Below are positions 31,889-41,036 of a stretch of DNA of 64,000 nt, piece after piece (within the stretch, counting starts at the first letter, position 1; every line of letters begins with the position of its first letter). A model generated the notes under the pieces. The model did no database searches. It had not been told where the DNA came from and saw only the letters and a program-made list of their open reading frames with translations. Both the position numbers and the translations under genes were made by a program. Origin of the DNA: Oscillibacter sp. (GTDB lineage: Bacteria; Bacillota; Clostridia; Oscillospirales; Oscillospiraceae); the NCBI GenBank assembly GCA_022795445.1, contig JAAWGR010000004.1, positions 21,180 to 85,179 of the forward strand. Reading direction: 5' to 3'.

Positions 31889-32248
31889 TCAATCCCACTC
31901 AATTGCGCTGCCTTCCTCTCGGACGATGCGGCAGAGTTCTTCCTCTTGCTCCACCAAGGAGCGGATGATTGCTTCAAACCGTTTTGCCCGCGCCTCACTT
32001 TCCGGGGACAGGGACCAGTGGGCCTCATACATATCCGCTTCTGGGTCCGTGTCCATTCCAATCAGTATATCCGGGTTGTTTTTCTCCAAATAGTACCGAA
32101 GAAGCGCCTCCCAGTTGTAGCCGTTCATATAGGCTTCCGGGCAGACAGCTTCCAGCTTTTGTCCAAGGGAGAAAACCGGTCCTGCCGCTGCTTGGAGGAT
32201 AAGGCCCACTTTGTTCTCATATTGGAATACCGTTACATAATCTGCCAT
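31889..32248 (-). CDS. Imm51-like small protein in the pheST operon
   Basis: The 119-residue acidic protein resembles the Imm51 immunity-protein family in its central block (NGYNWEALLRYYLEKNNPDI... DTDPEADMYEAHW) and in length. Imm51 proteins neutralise polymorphic toxins, but no toxin gene lies nearby. Its place between pheS and pheT, with a good AAGGAGCGAAAT ribosome site, suggests a housekeeping or accessory use. The family call rests on resemblance only and could be wrong; otherwise it is a conserved hypothetical. Confidence 0.55.
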   Translation of the reverse strand: MADYVTVFQYENKVGLILQAAAGPVFSLGQKLEAVCPEAYMNGYNWEALLRYYLEKNNPDILIGMDTDPEADMYEAHWSLSPESEARAKRFEAIIRSLVEQEEELCRIVREEGSAIEWD

Positions 32249-32262
32249 ATTTCGCTCCTTCT

Positions 32263-33288
32263 TTAGAACTGCTCCAAGAACCGCACATCGTTCTCAAAAA
32301 TCAAGCGCATATCGCTGATCTTATACTGTCCCAGCGCCAGCCGTTCCAAGCCAAAGCCGAACGCAAAGCCGGAATACTCCTCCGGGTCCACACCGCAGTT
32401 CCGCAGCACCTTCGGGTGTACCATACCCGCGCCCAGCAGTTCAATCCAGCCCTCGCCTTTGCACGTCGGGCAGCCCGCTCCGCCGCACTTGTGGCACTGG
32501 ATATCCATCTCACAGCTCGGCTCCGTGAACGGGAAGTGGTGGGGGCGAAAACGGGTCTGCGTGTTGGAACCATAGATTTCCCGGATGATCGTATTCAGCG
32601 TACCCTTCAAATCTGCCATGGTGATGCCCTTGTCCACCACCAAGCCCTCAATCTGGTGGAACATGGGGGAGTGGGTGGCATCCACCTCGTCCTTGCGGTA
32701 CACCCGTCCGGGGGAGATCATACGGATGGGCACGCCATGGGTTTCCATGGCTCGAATCTGTACTGGCGAGGTCTGAGAACGCAGCAAGACAGTAGAATCC
32801 TTCGTCAAATAAAAGGTATCTGTCCAGTCCCGGGAGGGATGGTCCTCCGGCGCGTTGAGCTTTGTAAAATTGTACTCCGCCTGCTCCACTTCCGGGCCAT
32901 CGAAGATTTCAAAGCCCATGCCGATAAAAATTTCTTTGATCTCATCCAGCACAGCGTACATCGGGTGCTTATGCCCCAACGGGATTTTTTTGCCCGGGAC
33001 GGTCACATCCACTGTTTCCGCCTCCAACCGCGCCGCCAAAGCACGTTCCGACACAATGGCAGACTGCGCTTCAATGGCTTTCTCCACGCTGGCCCGCACC
33101 TCATTCGCCAGCTGCCCAATCACCGGCCGCAGTTCAGCGGAGAGACCGCCCATCTGCTTCAAAACGGCGGTCAGCTCGCCTTTTTTGCCCAGGTATTTGA
33201 CACGCAGACTCTCCAGGTCCGCCGCACCCTGTGCGCCGCTGATCGCCTCTAAGGCGCCTTTCCGAATGATTTCCAATTGTTCTTTCAT
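32263..33288 (-). CDS. pheS: Phenylalanyl-tRNA synthetase alpha subunit
   Basis: The 341-residue class II catalytic subunit forms Phe-AMP and charges tRNA-Phe with PheT. An N-terminal coiled coil (about residues 1-85) is followed by motif 1 (HPMYAVLDEIKEIFIGMGFEIFDGPEVE), motif 2 (GRVYRKDEVDATHSPMFHQIEGLVVD) and motif 3 (GFAFGFGLERLALGQYKI). FTEPSCEMDIQC and the Cys-rich CHKCGGAGCPTCKGEGW loop are seen in many Firmicute forms. ATG 33288 follows AAAAGGAGTTTTTATAAA. It follows the NUDIX gene by about 48 bases and the shared T-box leader. Confidence 0.97.
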   Translation of the reverse strand: MKEQLEIIRKGALEAISGAQGAADLESLRVKYLGKKGELTAVLKQMGGLSAELRPVIGQLANEVRASVEKAIEAQSAIVSERALAARLEAETVDVTVPGKKIPLGHKHPMYAVLDEIKEIFIGMGFEIFDGPEVEQAEYNFTKLNAPEDHPSRDWTDTFYLTKDSTVLLRSQTSPVQIRAMETHGVPIRMISPGRVYRKDEVDATHSPMFHQIEGLVVDKGITMADLKGTLNTIIREIYGSNTQTRFRPHHFPFTEPSCEMDIQCHKCGGAGCPTCKGEGWIELLGAGMVHPKVLRNCGVDPEEYSGFAFGFGLERLALGQYKISDMRLIFENDVRFLEQF

Positions 33289-33336
33289 TTTATAAAAACT
33301 CCTTTTTGGATAATAAATGACACCGTTTCCATTTGG

Positions 33337-33966
33337 TCAATCAAACCAGGTTTCCCAATGCTCCACCTGCTCTGCCGCAAAACACATGGCAACCTGCTCC
33401 TTGGTATTTTTCTCCTCTGCAAGCTCCGGAAGTTCCTCCAAGGCAAAATATCCGCTGCCTTTTGTCTCTGTATTCGGCTGAAAGCTTCCTCCCAGCACCG
33501 TACACCGTATAAACGTCTTGCATACCTTCCAAGCGTATGGCGGCAGGTTATGCTTGTCTCGGTCTTGGATGGCGATGACAAAATCCGCCGACACATCCAG
33601 CCCCGCTTCCTCTTTCACTTCCTTGACAGCGTTCTCTTTTACCGACTTATGGACCTCCACCCAGCCGCCGGGAAGGGACCATCGGCCGTCGTTCTCCTGT
33701 ACCAGAAGAATTTTACCATCTTGGAAAACAGCAGCTCGGGTGTCTACCTTAGGGGTCTGGTAGCCAGTTTCACTGCAAAACAGCTCTTTGACCTTCTCTA
33801 CCGGAAATTCCGACTGGTTTGCAAGCATTTCCGCCGAAATCTCACGAATTCGCTGATAACGCTCTAAATCAAAGGGGTTTTCTGCGTAATGCAGCCCCGC
33901 TTGTGCCAGGCTTTGCAGTTCCACCGCCCATTGCAGCCACATTTCATTCCGCTCTAACCGTTCCAT
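33337..33966 (-). CDS. NUDIX hydrolase with N-terminal helical domain
   Basis: The 209-residue protein has the helical Nudix_N-type N-terminus (MWLQWAVELQSLAQAGLHYAENPFDLERYQRIREISAEML) and then a NUDIX fold. The box is GGWVEVHKSVKENAVKEVKEEAGL, which fits the Nudix pattern Gx5Ex7REUxEEx with Lys in place of Arg. Related enzymes hydrolyse ADP-ribose or other nucleotide sugars. The track ORF extends 88 codons into the T-box leader; ATG 33966, behind GGCAGGCGGGAT, is the real start. It sits directly after the T-box terminator, so its expression should follow Phe-tRNA charging together with pheST, which is unusual. Confidence 0.88.
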   Translation of the reverse strand: MERLERNEMWLQWAVELQSLAQAGLHYAENPFDLERYQRIREISAEMLANQSEFPVEKVKELFCSETGYQTPKVDTRAAVFQDGKILLVQENDGRWSLPGGWVEVHKSVKENAVKEVKEEAGLDVSADFVIAIQDRDKHNLPPYAWKVCKTFIRCTVLGGSFQPNTETKGSGYFALEELPELAEEKNTKEQVAMCFAAEQVEHWETWFD

Positions 33967-33983
33967 ATCCCGCCTGCCTTTCC

Positions 33984-34229
33984 AAAATAAAAACCTTCCG
34001 CCCCAACAAACGCTGGGACGAAAGGCAATCCTTCCGCGGTACCACCCAAATTCGCGCCCATGTACAATCAGCGCGCACTCGCAAACCCCTCTAACGGTGG
34101 GCCACCGGCCATGTCTCCATGGCGGCTCCGGGGCGAACCAAACGGCGCACCGCAGACAAGCTTTCAGCCGGTGGCCTGTCCTCTCTTGGCGGTGTAAACC
34201 CGTTATTTTCCCGTTCATCGCTACTTTCA
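33984..34229 (-). ncRNA. T-box riboswitch leader (probably tRNA-Phe)
   Basis: On the minus strand the leader contains the T-box core GGGTGGTACCGCGG (34034-34047). It is followed by a terminator with stem CCTTTCGTCCCA against TTGGGGCGGAAGG and a T-rich tail (33984-34016). Upstream, Stem-I-like elements appear (CCAAGAGAGGACAGG, GGCTGAAAGC). A TTC triplet near 34135-34137 is a candidate Phe specifier. Uncharged tRNA-Phe would stabilise the antiterminator and allow transcription of NUDIX-pheS-orf-pheT. The class is certain from the T-box motif; the specifier position is tentative. Confidence 0.9.
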
Positions 34230-34236
34230 ATCTTTA

Positions 34237-34265
34237 TTTATAACACACCAGCCACCGGATTGCAA
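34237..34265 (-). promoter_or_regulatory. Promoter of the T-box/pheST operon
   Basis: On the minus strand TTGCAA, 17 bases, TATAAA, immediately upstream of the T-box leader. Confidence 0.78.
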
Positions 34266-34329
34266 GAGGGAATTTGCCTTCCCAAATCCATACGTCTGTG
34301 TGTTGCGCATAGAGGCGGGCCGCAGGTTT

Positions 34330-35460
34330 TCATTTCGTGCAAGAAATGCCGCTGTTTTTATCGATTGATGCATAAAGCACCGTATCCGCAGTTCCAACAC
34401 TGTAATGACGAAGCCAGAAGCGATATTCCGGCACCAAACCACGCAAATAATCCATAATTGCAAGCATATCGCCTATGCGGTGATATGCGGAAATCGCCAG
34501 CAGGGGCTTGTCCCGAACAATCACGCCCTTAGCGCCATGCAGCGCATCAAACTCAGCGCCTTCAATATCCATTTTGATAAAACCAACCGTCTCTTCTCCC
34601 ACCGTATGATCAATCGTCGTAACTGGGATTGCCACTATATTTTCCTCTTTGCTATCCTCTTGCACAATATGGCTGCAATTATAAAGGCCAGTCCGAAACA
34701 TCACTTCCCCTTCATGGTCTGACAATCCAGCTTGAATTAAGTGAAAGTTTTTAATTTTTTTGATCGATAGATTTTCCTCGCATATAGAAGCTGAAATTGG
34801 ATCTGGTTCAAAGGCAAATATTTTTGAATATTCGCCTTCACACCAATCAACAAAGAGGTAAGATGTACGGCAATTCAAACAGCCGCCATCTACAAGCGCA
34901 GTGCCGCGGCGAAACAGGGACGGAAAATCAAAATATTGATAATCCTCCATATTTTCGGGTTTGAAATTAAACAAAATTTGTTCTTCAGGGAAATGATTTT
35001 CTTTCAAGATATTTGTGATTTCATCAGCGGATTCACATGCCGAAACGATGACATAGAACGCATCGGAACTTTGAAACAGGTACTCCGGCAATATTACCGG
35101 TTTTCCCATAAGTCCATTAGGAAACTCTTTCGCACGCCGTCCGCAAAAACCGTAAAATTCAACCCCCTTTTCTAAAAGACACTCAGCAATCGTTCGCCCG
35201 GTCACATTCGTTCCGTACAGCACCAACTTTTTAGGGTCTTCTTTCATTTTACGGGTAATTGAAAAAATGCTCTCTTCCATAGCATCCATCCATGTTTGCT
35301 GTTCAGATAGTGCAACGAGTTTTTTCACATTTTCCCTGGAAGCATTATAATCAAGGACAAGTCTGATTTCAAAAATTTTCCTAGAGAGATCATCTTGTAA
35401 GAGTTGATAACATTGCCTGCCTCGCTCAATATAATCATACATTTCCGCCCTTTTTTCCAT
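34330..35460 (-). CDS. FkbM-family methyltransferase with N-terminal accessory domain
   Basis: The 376-residue protein has two parts. Residues about 75-165 form a small Rossmann-like domain (KKLVLYGTNVTGRTIAECLLEKG and DAFYVIVSACESADEI). Residues about 185-345 are an FkbM O-methyltransferase (TALVDGGCLNCRTSYLFV; IFAFEPDPISASICEENL; ETVGFIKMDIEGAEFDAL). Such two-domain proteins are common in polysaccharide or antibiotic gene sets, where they methylate sugars. The substrate is unknown. ATG 35460 follows GGGAGGGAC. It stands alone, is clearly AT-richer than its neighbours and is flanked upstream by unusual palindromes, so it is likely an accessory gene. Confidence 0.85.
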   Translation of the reverse strand: MEKRAEMYDYIERGRQCYQLLQDDLSRKIFEIRLVLDYNASRENVKKLVALSEQQTWMDAMEESIFSITRKMKEDPKKLVLYGTNVTGRTIAECLLEKGVEFYGFCGRRAKEFPNGLMGKPVILPEYLFQSSDAFYVIVSACESADEITNILKENHFPEEQILFNFKPENMEDYQYFDFPSLFRRGTALVDGGCLNCRTSYLFVDWCEGEYSKIFAFEPDPISASICEENLSIKKIKNFHLIQAGLSDHEGEVMFRTGLYNCSHIVQEDSKEENIVAIPVTTIDHTVGEETVGFIKMDIEGAEFDALHGAKGVIVRDKPLLAISAYHRIGDMLAIMDYLRGLVPEYRFWLRHYSVGTADTVLYASIDKNSGISCTK

Positions 35461-35494
35461 CTGTTTGTCCCTCCCAAATGATTAACAAAGTTCT

Positions 35495-35590
35495 TTTTGT
35501 TTTGCATTGCAAAACAAAAGAAGTGTACACTTCTGAAAATTTTCGCTTTTTTAACAGAGGCTGCCTAAGATTTCTCCCAGGCAGTCTCTG
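35495..35590. repeat. Three consecutive palindromes upstream of the FkbM gene
   Basis: A 25-bp perfect dyad (TTTTGTTTTGCA-T-TGCAAAACAAAA, 35495-35519) directly abuts a 16-bp perfect palindrome (AGAAGTGTACACTTCT, 35519-35534). A hairpin AGAGGCTGCCT/AGGCAGTCTCT follows at about 35552-35588. None has the T-run of a plain terminator. Confidence 0.7.
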
Positions 35591-35637
35591 TACGCTTTCT
35601 TATGCCCATTTGAAGGACACTCCTAAAACTGTGGCCT

Positions 35638-36351
35638 TTAAACCTCTGCCGGAGCCTCGTCCCCAGAGCTGAACGCCTTCACTGCCTTAGCAGTCTCGGC
35701 CCGCTTCTCTTCCAAGGATTCCTTCAAAATCATGTCCTTCACCTTCATGAGCCGGATCGTTGTCGCACGGTCATTCTCATCCAGCTTCATGTTGATATAC
35801 CGGATTGCCTCCTGCGTGTTCGGGATCATGACATATTCCAACGCGTTGACCCGGCGGCGAGTCTTCTCGATCTCCTCCGCCATCAGCTGCGCCGACTTCT
35901 CAATCTCCGCCAGCTTCAGCATCTTCCGAAACACCTTGCCCAGCGCGTCCACAGCAGTATCCAGTTCCCCGGAGGTAGCCGCGAAACCATAGGGATAAAT
36001 GTCTGAATCCGACCGCGTCTGGGTCTGGAAGTCATACACCGGCACGTTGACCGACATGATATTCTGAAAAGTCATCGTCAGTTCCACACTCTGCTTCGGA
36101 TATAGCAGGGCTTGCTCCAGCGCCTCAGAACTCATCAGTGCAGAAGCAACTGTGAAAGCCCCATGGACCGTCATCAGCTCTTCCTCCACCTCGGCCCGCA
36201 GCGCACGAACCTCCCGCACCGTGTCCAGGAACTGCTTCATCAGCTCATCCCGCTTATCCTTCAGCAGCTTGTGGCCCCGCTGGGCGGTCCGCAGCTTTCC
36301 TTTTAGACGGGTGAGCTCCATTCGGGTAGGGCTTACCGTGATGTTTGCCAT
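35638..36351 (-). CDS. atpD: V/A-type ATP synthase subunit D (central stalk)
   Basis: The 237-residue protein is the rotor shaft linking the A3B3 head to the membrane ring. It begins ITVSPTRMELTRLKGKLRTAQRGHKLLKDKRDELMKQFL, the family's N-terminal coiled coil, and ends with the long C-terminal helix containing RRRVNALEYVMIPNTQEAIRYI. It is the last gene of the V/A-ATPase operon, 13 bases after atpB, with AGGAGGGGTGAGCC before the ATG. The C-terminal tail (KAVKAFSSGDEAPAEV) is somewhat longer than in many homologues. Confidence 0.95.
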   Translation of the reverse strand: MANITVSPTRMELTRLKGKLRTAQRGHKLLKDKRDELMKQFLDTVREVRALRAEVEEELMTVHGAFTVASALMSSEALEQALLYPKQSVELTMTFQNIMSVNVPVYDFQTQTRSDSDIYPYGFAATSGELDTAVDALGKVFRKMLKLAEIEKSAQLMAEEIEKTRRRVNALEYVMIPNTQEAIRYINMKLDENDRATTIRLMKVKDMILKESLEEKRAETAKAVKAFSSGDEAPAEV

Positions 36352-36364
36352 GGCTCACCCCTCC

Positions 36365-37750
36365 TTACTGTTCATCTTTTTTCGGCCAATACCGCTCAAT
36401 CAGCTCCGGTTTGATACGTTTCAGCTCCGCCTTCGGCAGAATGCTCAACAGTTCCCAGCCCAGGTTGAGGGTCTCCTCAATCGACCGGTTCTCCTCATAG
36501 CCCTGATTGACATAACGGCGCTCGAACTCATCCGCGAACTTCGCATACAGTAAATCTGTCGGTGTCAAGGCCGCCTCGCCCAGGATGCTCATCAGCTCCT
36601 TGTTGTCCTTACCAGTGGAGTACGCGGCAAAGAGCTGGTTCATGGTGTCGGCATGGTCCTCGCGGGTCTTGCCCTTGCCAACGCCCTTGTCCTTCAGACG
36701 GCTCAGGCTTGGCAGAACATCTACCGGCGGATGAATGCCCTGGCGGTACAGCGCACGGCTCAGGATGATCTGGCCCTCCGTGATATAACCCGTCAGGTCA
36801 GGGATGGGGTGAGTCTTATCGTCTTCCGGCATGGTCAGAATGGGGATCATAGTGATCGAACCTTTCTTGCCCAGCTGTCGTCCGGCACGCTCGTACATCT
36901 GCGCAAGGTCCGTATACAGGTAGCCAGGGAAGCCGCGGCGGCCCGGAACTTCCTTCTTTGCAGCGGAAACTTCACGAAGGGCCTCCGCATAGTTGGTGAT
37001 ATCGGTCATGATAACCAGGACGTGCATATCCTTCTCAAACGCCAGGTACTCTGCGGCAGTCAGCGCCATGCGGGGCGTAGAGATACGTTCAACCGCCGGG
37101 TCATTGGCAAGGTTGGAGAACAGGACGGTACGGTCAATAGCGCCCGTGCGGCGGAACTCCTGCACGAAGAACTCGGATTCCTCGAAGGTAATACCAATCG
37201 CCGCAAAGACGACGGCGAAGTTGCCCGCGTCATCGCCCAGCACCTTTGCCTGACGGGCGATCTGCGCCGCCAGGTTGGCGTGGGGCAGGCCGGAGCCGGA
37301 GAAGATCGGCAGCTTCTGGCCACGGACCAGGGTGTTCAGGCCATCAATGGTCGAAACGCCGGTCTGGATGAATTCGTTGGGGTAGTCCCGGGCAGCAGGG
37401 TTCATCGGCAAGCCGTTGATATCCCGATACTCTTCCGCCAGAATGTCGGGGCCGCCATCGATGGGCTGACCCATACCGTTGAACACGCGGCCCAGCATGT
37501 CGCCGGACACGCCCAATTGCAGCGGGTGGCCCAGGAACCGGACTTTCGCATCCGCCAGATTAATGCCGGCTGCGGCTTCAAATAGCTGGACGACAGCTGT
37601 ATCGCCATTGACTTCCAGCACCTTGCCCCGGCGGACGGAGCCGTTGCCCAGCTCTACTTCTACCAGTTCATCGTAGGTGACGTTTTCCACCATGCGGACC
37701 ATCATCAGCGGGCTGACGATTTCCTCTACGGTTCTATATTCACGAATCAT
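36365..37750 (-). CDS. atpB: V/A-type ATP synthase subunit B
   Basis: The 461-residue non-catalytic nucleotide-binding subunit alternates with A in the head. Landmarks include [28 protein letters not shown] at the N-terminus, [22 protein letters not shown] (B-type degenerate P-loop, lacking GKT), [50 protein letters not shown], and [16 protein letters not shown]-type sequence. The missing GKT confirms B rather than A. Its ATG overlaps the atpA stop by one base (TGATG), giving 1:1 coupling. Confidence 0.97.
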   Translation of the reverse strand: MIREYRTVEEIVSPLMMVRMVENVTYDELVEVELGNGSVRRGKVLEVNGDTAVVQLFEAAAGINLADAKVRFLGHPLQLGVSGDMLGRVFNGMGQPIDGGPDILAEEYRDINGLPMNPAARDYPNEFIQTGVSTIDGLNTLVRGQKLPIFSGSGLPHANLAAQIARQAKVLGDDAGNFAVVFAAIGITFEESEFFVQEFRRTGAIDRTVLFSNLANDPAVERISTPRMALTAAEYLAFEKDMHVLVIMTDITNYAEALREVSAAKKEVPGRRGFPGYLYTDLAQMYERAGRQLGKKGSITMIPILTMPEDDKTHPIPDLTGYITEGQIILSRALYRQGIHPPVDVLPSLSRLKDKGVGKGKTREDHADTMNQLFAAYSTGKDNKELMSILGEAALTPTDLLYAKFADEFERRYVNQGYEENRSIEETLNLGWELLSILPKAELKRIKPELIERYWPKKDEQ

Positions 37751-39519
37751 CAGTTCTCACCTCCCTGGGCTGCAACGTCCGCAATCTCCTGCTCCATCTC
37801 ACCCTCGATCTGCTCGTAGACCTTGACGTACTCCTCTGCGGGTACGCTCTTGGCACGGCCGATCTTTTCACGGGCAGGAATGTCAAACAGCTTCATCACG
37901 TCCGCGCCCTTGGTAATGGCGCCGCGGCACAAATCCTCGTAGTGCAGAATCATCGCCAGCAGCTTGCCCTGCCGGTCATAGCTGGAATAGCCGTCGATGT
38001 CGGTAAAGGCGTTCTGCTGCAGGAAGTCCTCACGGACCATACGGGCCACTTCCAACGTCAGCTGGTCAGCGGGGGACAGAGCGTCCTTACCAACCAACTG
38101 CACAATTTCGTTCAGGCTTGCCTCGCTTTGCAGGATACTCATTGCGCGGCTCCGGTCCTGCATGAACTTCTCGCCGAAGTTCTCGTCGAACCAGGGCTTG
38201 AGGGTGTCCAAGTACAGGGAGTAGGAGTTCAGCCAGTTGATAGCTGGGAAATGGCGCTTATAGGCAAGGGAGGCGTCCAACGCCCAGAACACCTTGACAA
38301 TACGCATGGTTGCCTGGGAGACCGGCTCGGACAGGTCGCCGCCCGGAGGCGACACTGCGCCCACAGCGGTCAGGCTGCCCCGGCGCTCGTCGCTGCCCAG
38401 GCATTCTACAGAACCGGCGCGCTCATAGAACTGCGCCAAGCGGGATGCCAGATAAGCAGGATAACCTTCTTCGCCGGGCATCTCTTCCAAACGGCCGGAC
38501 ATCTCACGCAGAGCTTCTGCCCAGCGGGAAGTGGAGTCAGCGATAACAGCCACATCATAGCCCATATCGCGGAAATACTCTGCAATCGTAATGCCGGTGT
38601 AGACAGACGCCTCACGAGCCGCAACGGGCATATCAGAGGTGTTTGCGATCAGTACGGTCCGCTTCATCAGGGACTCGCCGGTACGGGGATCCTTCAGTTC
38701 AGGGAATTCACGCAGAACGTCGGTCATCTCATTGCCGCGCTCACCGCAGCCGATATAGACCACGATATCCACATCCGACCACTTTGCCAGCTGGTGCTGC
38801 ACCACCGTTTTACCGGAACCGAACGGGCCAGGGACGGCGGCTGTGCCGCCTTTGGCGATGGGGAACATCGTGTCAATGATCCGCTGGCCGGAGCAAAGCG
38901 GCTTGACAGGAGGATACTTCTTTTGATAGGGACGGCCTACACGGACAGGCCATTTCTGAGTCATCGTCAGAGGAACGTCCTTGCCATCCTCCGTTGTCAG
39001 GGTGGCGATGGTTTCTGTCACGTTATAGGAACCGCTTTTGATGTTTTTGATGGTGCCCTTCATGTTGGGAGGCACCATGATTTTATGCAGCACGACGGGG
39101 GTTTCGGGTACGGTACCGATCACGTCGCCGCCCACGACCTTGTCGCCTGCTTTTGCAGTGGCTGTGAACTCCCACTTTTTCTCATGGTCCACGGCGGAGA
39201 CTTCTACGCCGCGGGTGATGTTCGCGCCGACTTTTTCCACGATCTTTTCCAGCGGGCGCTGGATGCCGTCGTAGATGCCTTCGATCATGCCCGGCCCGAG
39301 CTCCACGCTCATCGGTGCGCCGGTGGTTTCGACCACTGCACCGGGACCTAGGCCTGAGGTTTCTTCGTAAACCTGGATGGAGGCCGCATCGCCCTTCATG
39401 GTCAGGATTTCACCGATCAAACGCTGAGGGCCGACGCGCACCACGTCGGACATATTGGCGTCCGACAGGCCCGTAGCGACCACCAGCGGCCCGGAAACTT
39501 TAACTACTTTGCCGCTCAA
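37750..39519 (-). CDS. atpA: V/A-type ATP synthase subunit A (catalytic)
   Basis: The 589-residue catalytic subunit carries the P-loop [18 protein letters not shown], the family's non-homologous region (about residues 110-190), and [17 protein letters not shown] with the catalytic Glu. The natural N-terminus is [22 protein letters not shown]; the 28 extra residues of the track ORF (MQGQGPCWGLGQSP...) come from the hairpin-rich spacer and are rejected. TTG 39519, after AAGAAGGGTTATGTA, is the best start. It is separated from atpF by about 160 bases containing four hairpins, an unusual break inside the operon. Confidence 0.95.
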   Translation of the reverse strand: MSGKVVKVSGPLVVATGLSDANMSDVVRVGPQRLIGEILTMKGDAASIQVYEETSGLGPGAVVETTGAPMSVELGPGMIEGIYDGIQRPLEKIVEKVGANITRGVEVSAVDHEKKWEFTATAKAGDKVVGGDVIGTVPETPVVLHKIMVPPNMKGTIKNIKSGSYNVTETIATLTTEDGKDVPLTMTQKWPVRVGRPYQKKYPPVKPLCSGQRIIDTMFPIAKGGTAAVPGPFGSGKTVVQHQLAKWSDVDIVVYIGCGERGNEMTDVLREFPELKDPRTGESLMKRTVLIANTSDMPVAAREASVYTGITIAEYFRDMGYDVAVIADSTSRWAEALREMSGRLEEMPGEEGYPAYLASRLAQFYERAGSVECLGSDERRGSLTAVGAVSPPGGDLSEPVSQATMRIVKVFWALDASLAYKRHFPAINWLNSYSLYLDTLKPWFDENFGEKFMQDRSRAMSILQSEASLNEIVQLVGKDALSPADQLTLEVARMVREDFLQQNAFTDIDGYSSYDRQGKLLAMILHYEDLCRGAITKGADVMKLFDIPAREKIGRAKSVPAEEYVKVYEQIEGEMEQEIADVAAQGGEN

Positions 39520-39556
39520 TACATAACCCTTCTTTCCGGTATATTCGCTATGCCCT

Positions 39557-39652
39557 GGTTTGGGGCTTTGCCCCAAACCCCAGCAGGGGCCCTGCCCCTG
39601 CACCCCGCCAGGGGCGCGACGCCCCTGGACCCCTCATTTGCGGCTTGCGCCG
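39557..39652. repeat. Cluster of four GC-rich hairpins between atpF and atpA
   Basis: Four back-to-back palindromes lie here: GGTTTGGGGC-TTT-GCCCCAAACC (39557-39579), GCAGGGGC-CCT-GCCCCTGC (39583-39601), CCAGGGGCG-CGA-CGCCCCTGG (39608-39628) and GCGGC-TTGC-GCCGC (39639-39652). They are transcribed as spacer between atpF and atpA. A similar element occurs at 51988-52055. Confidence 0.85.
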
Positions 39653-39680
39653 CTGCGGGGGATTCTGGGTTTGGCTTCTT

Positions 39681-39998
39681 TTACAGAATGTCTGCGCCTA
39701 CTGCGCGTTCTATGGCCCGTTGGATATTGTTTTTTCCAATGCCTAGGGAACCTTGACGGCCCGGGATCAGGATGATGGCCGGCCGCAGCTCGTCCTTGTA
39801 GCGGGACAGTACGTCGTCCATACCTTGGGCTAACTGCTCGGTTAGGTAGATTACTGCACAGTCGCCCTTTGCCAGTTCCCGAATCGTCTCCTTTGCCTCC
39901 GTTATGTCGGAAACCGGATACGTATCCAGCCCCAGCGCACGAAAGCCCATGACTGATTCCCAGTCGCCTACTGCGGCGATTTGATAGGTTGTTGCCAT
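39681..39998 (-). CDS. atpF: V/A-type ATP synthase subunit F
   Basis: The 105-residue protein of the central stalk has the CheY-like fold of subunit F: YQIAAVGDWESVMGFRALGLDTYPV, then CAVIYLTEQLAQG, then RPAIILIPGRQGSLGIGKNNIQRAIERAVGADIL. It helps couple rotation and may regulate ATP hydrolysis. ATG 39998 follows AAGGCGGTGAGCAT, 12 bases after atpC. The hairpin cluster follows its stop. Confidence 0.95.
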   Translation of the reverse strand: MATTYQIAAVGDWESVMGFRALGLDTYPVSDITEAKETIRELAKGDCAVIYLTEQLAQGMDDVLSRYKDELRPAIILIPGRQGSLGIGKNNIQRAIERAVGADIL

Positions 39999-40010
39999 AT
40001 GCTCACCGCC

Positions 40011-41024
40011 TTACACATATCCGGCCCGCAGCCGGGAACGAATCACCTCGGCGGGCAGCCCCGCGCTCCGGCCCATGAGAAGAATCCGGATATTGGTATA
40101 TTCCGTTTCCCGTGCGGCCAGATAGCCCAGCAGCGGCGCTTCCCCGAAAGGCACGAACTGTGCCCCTCCCAGGTAGTCGCTTACTGCATCGTCGCAGAGC
40201 TTCTCAAATTCGGTCATTGACCCACCCCGCAGCGCTTCCGCGCCAGCTTCCGCCGCCGCCTGTAAGCCTGTGGGGCCATACAGCTCCGCAAGGCCGCTGC
40301 CGCCAGACATTCCGGCCGCCAGCACCGCATCCGCGTCAATTTCACCGCCAGACAGCAACACGGTCCGCAAGAAATCTGTGCTCTTGCCCATCCGCAGCGT
40401 CCGCACTAAGGCACGGAGGTTCGTTGCGTCGATCTGGATGCGCACATAGCCTGCCAGGAAAGCACTGCCTGTGGTTTCCGCCACACCTGCCATCTCCTGA
40501 TAGCACCAGCGGTCCAGCACGATATCGCTCAGCTGTGGGTCGCGGGTGGTATCCAGAGTTTCCTTGGCTTCTGCCGCTGCCGCTGCCAGACCAGCAGGCA
40601 AGTTTTCGGTCCGTCCCGTCTGCACAGCCTCTTTCAGTTCCGTTGCTGGAACCCGGCCCATGTCCATCAGCATCCGGTCAGCGCTGGTGTTCATGGCTTC
40701 GGCCTTCAGGATGGCCTTTACATTATGATAATCATACTTCAGTTTGAAAATGTCGATATACCTGGGGTCCGGCGCGCCTCCGGCAAGATCCGAAAGGGTT
40801 GCCTCCCGCGCCGCAGACAACGCCTCGTCCATAGCCTCCGGGTCTTTTGGGTTCAGCTCTGGATAGCCGCATTCTTGAAGAATCTTTACAGCCTCTTCAT
40901 CGCTGCGGGCTTCCAGGATCTGTTCCATTCGTTCCCGGCTCAGCAATCCGGTCTCCATTGCCTTGATGCGGGCGGAGATGGCCAGGTAATCAGTGTCCTT
41001 GATCTTCTTAGACAAACGTGACAC
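40011..41024 (-). CDS. atpC: V/A-type ATP synthase subunit C
   Basis: The 337-residue protein caps the membrane ring and links it to the central stalk (subunit d in eukaryotes). It has the helical three-fold repeat of the family: DTDYLAISARIKAMETGLLSRERMEQIL, KYDYHNVKAILKAEAM, DIVLDRWCYQEMAGVAE, VRIQIDATNLRALVRTLRMG, and a final NIRILLMGRSAGLPAEVIRSRLRAGYV. The GTG at 41024 follows GGAGGGAGC; TTG 41015 is a possible alternative. It sits between atpE and atpF in the operon. Confidence 0.93.
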   Translation of the reverse strand: MSRLSKKIKDTDYLAISARIKAMETGLLSRERMEQILEARSDEEAVKILQECGYPELNPKDPEAMDEALSAAREATLSDLAGGAPDPRYIDIFKLKYDYHNVKAILKAEAMNTSADRMLMDMGRVPATELKEAVQTGRTENLPAGLAAAAAEAKETLDTTRDPQLSDIVLDRWCYQEMAGVAETTGSAFLAGYVRIQIDATNLRALVRTLRMGKSTDFLRTVLLSGGEIDADAVLAAGMSGGSGLAELYGPTGLQAAAEAGAEALRGGSMTEFEKLCDDAVSDYLGGAQFVPFGEAPLLGYLAARETEYTNIRILLMGRSAGLPAEVIRSRLRAGYV

Positions 41025-41036
41025 GCTCCCTCCTCG

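Noticed and set aside
39551-39756. Plus-strand ORF across the atpF-atpA spacer and the N-terminal extension MQGQGPCWGLG of the atpA track ORF
   Set aside because: Both are translations of the hairpin repeats; the V/A-ATPase A family begins at [13 protein letters not shown], supporting TTG 39519.
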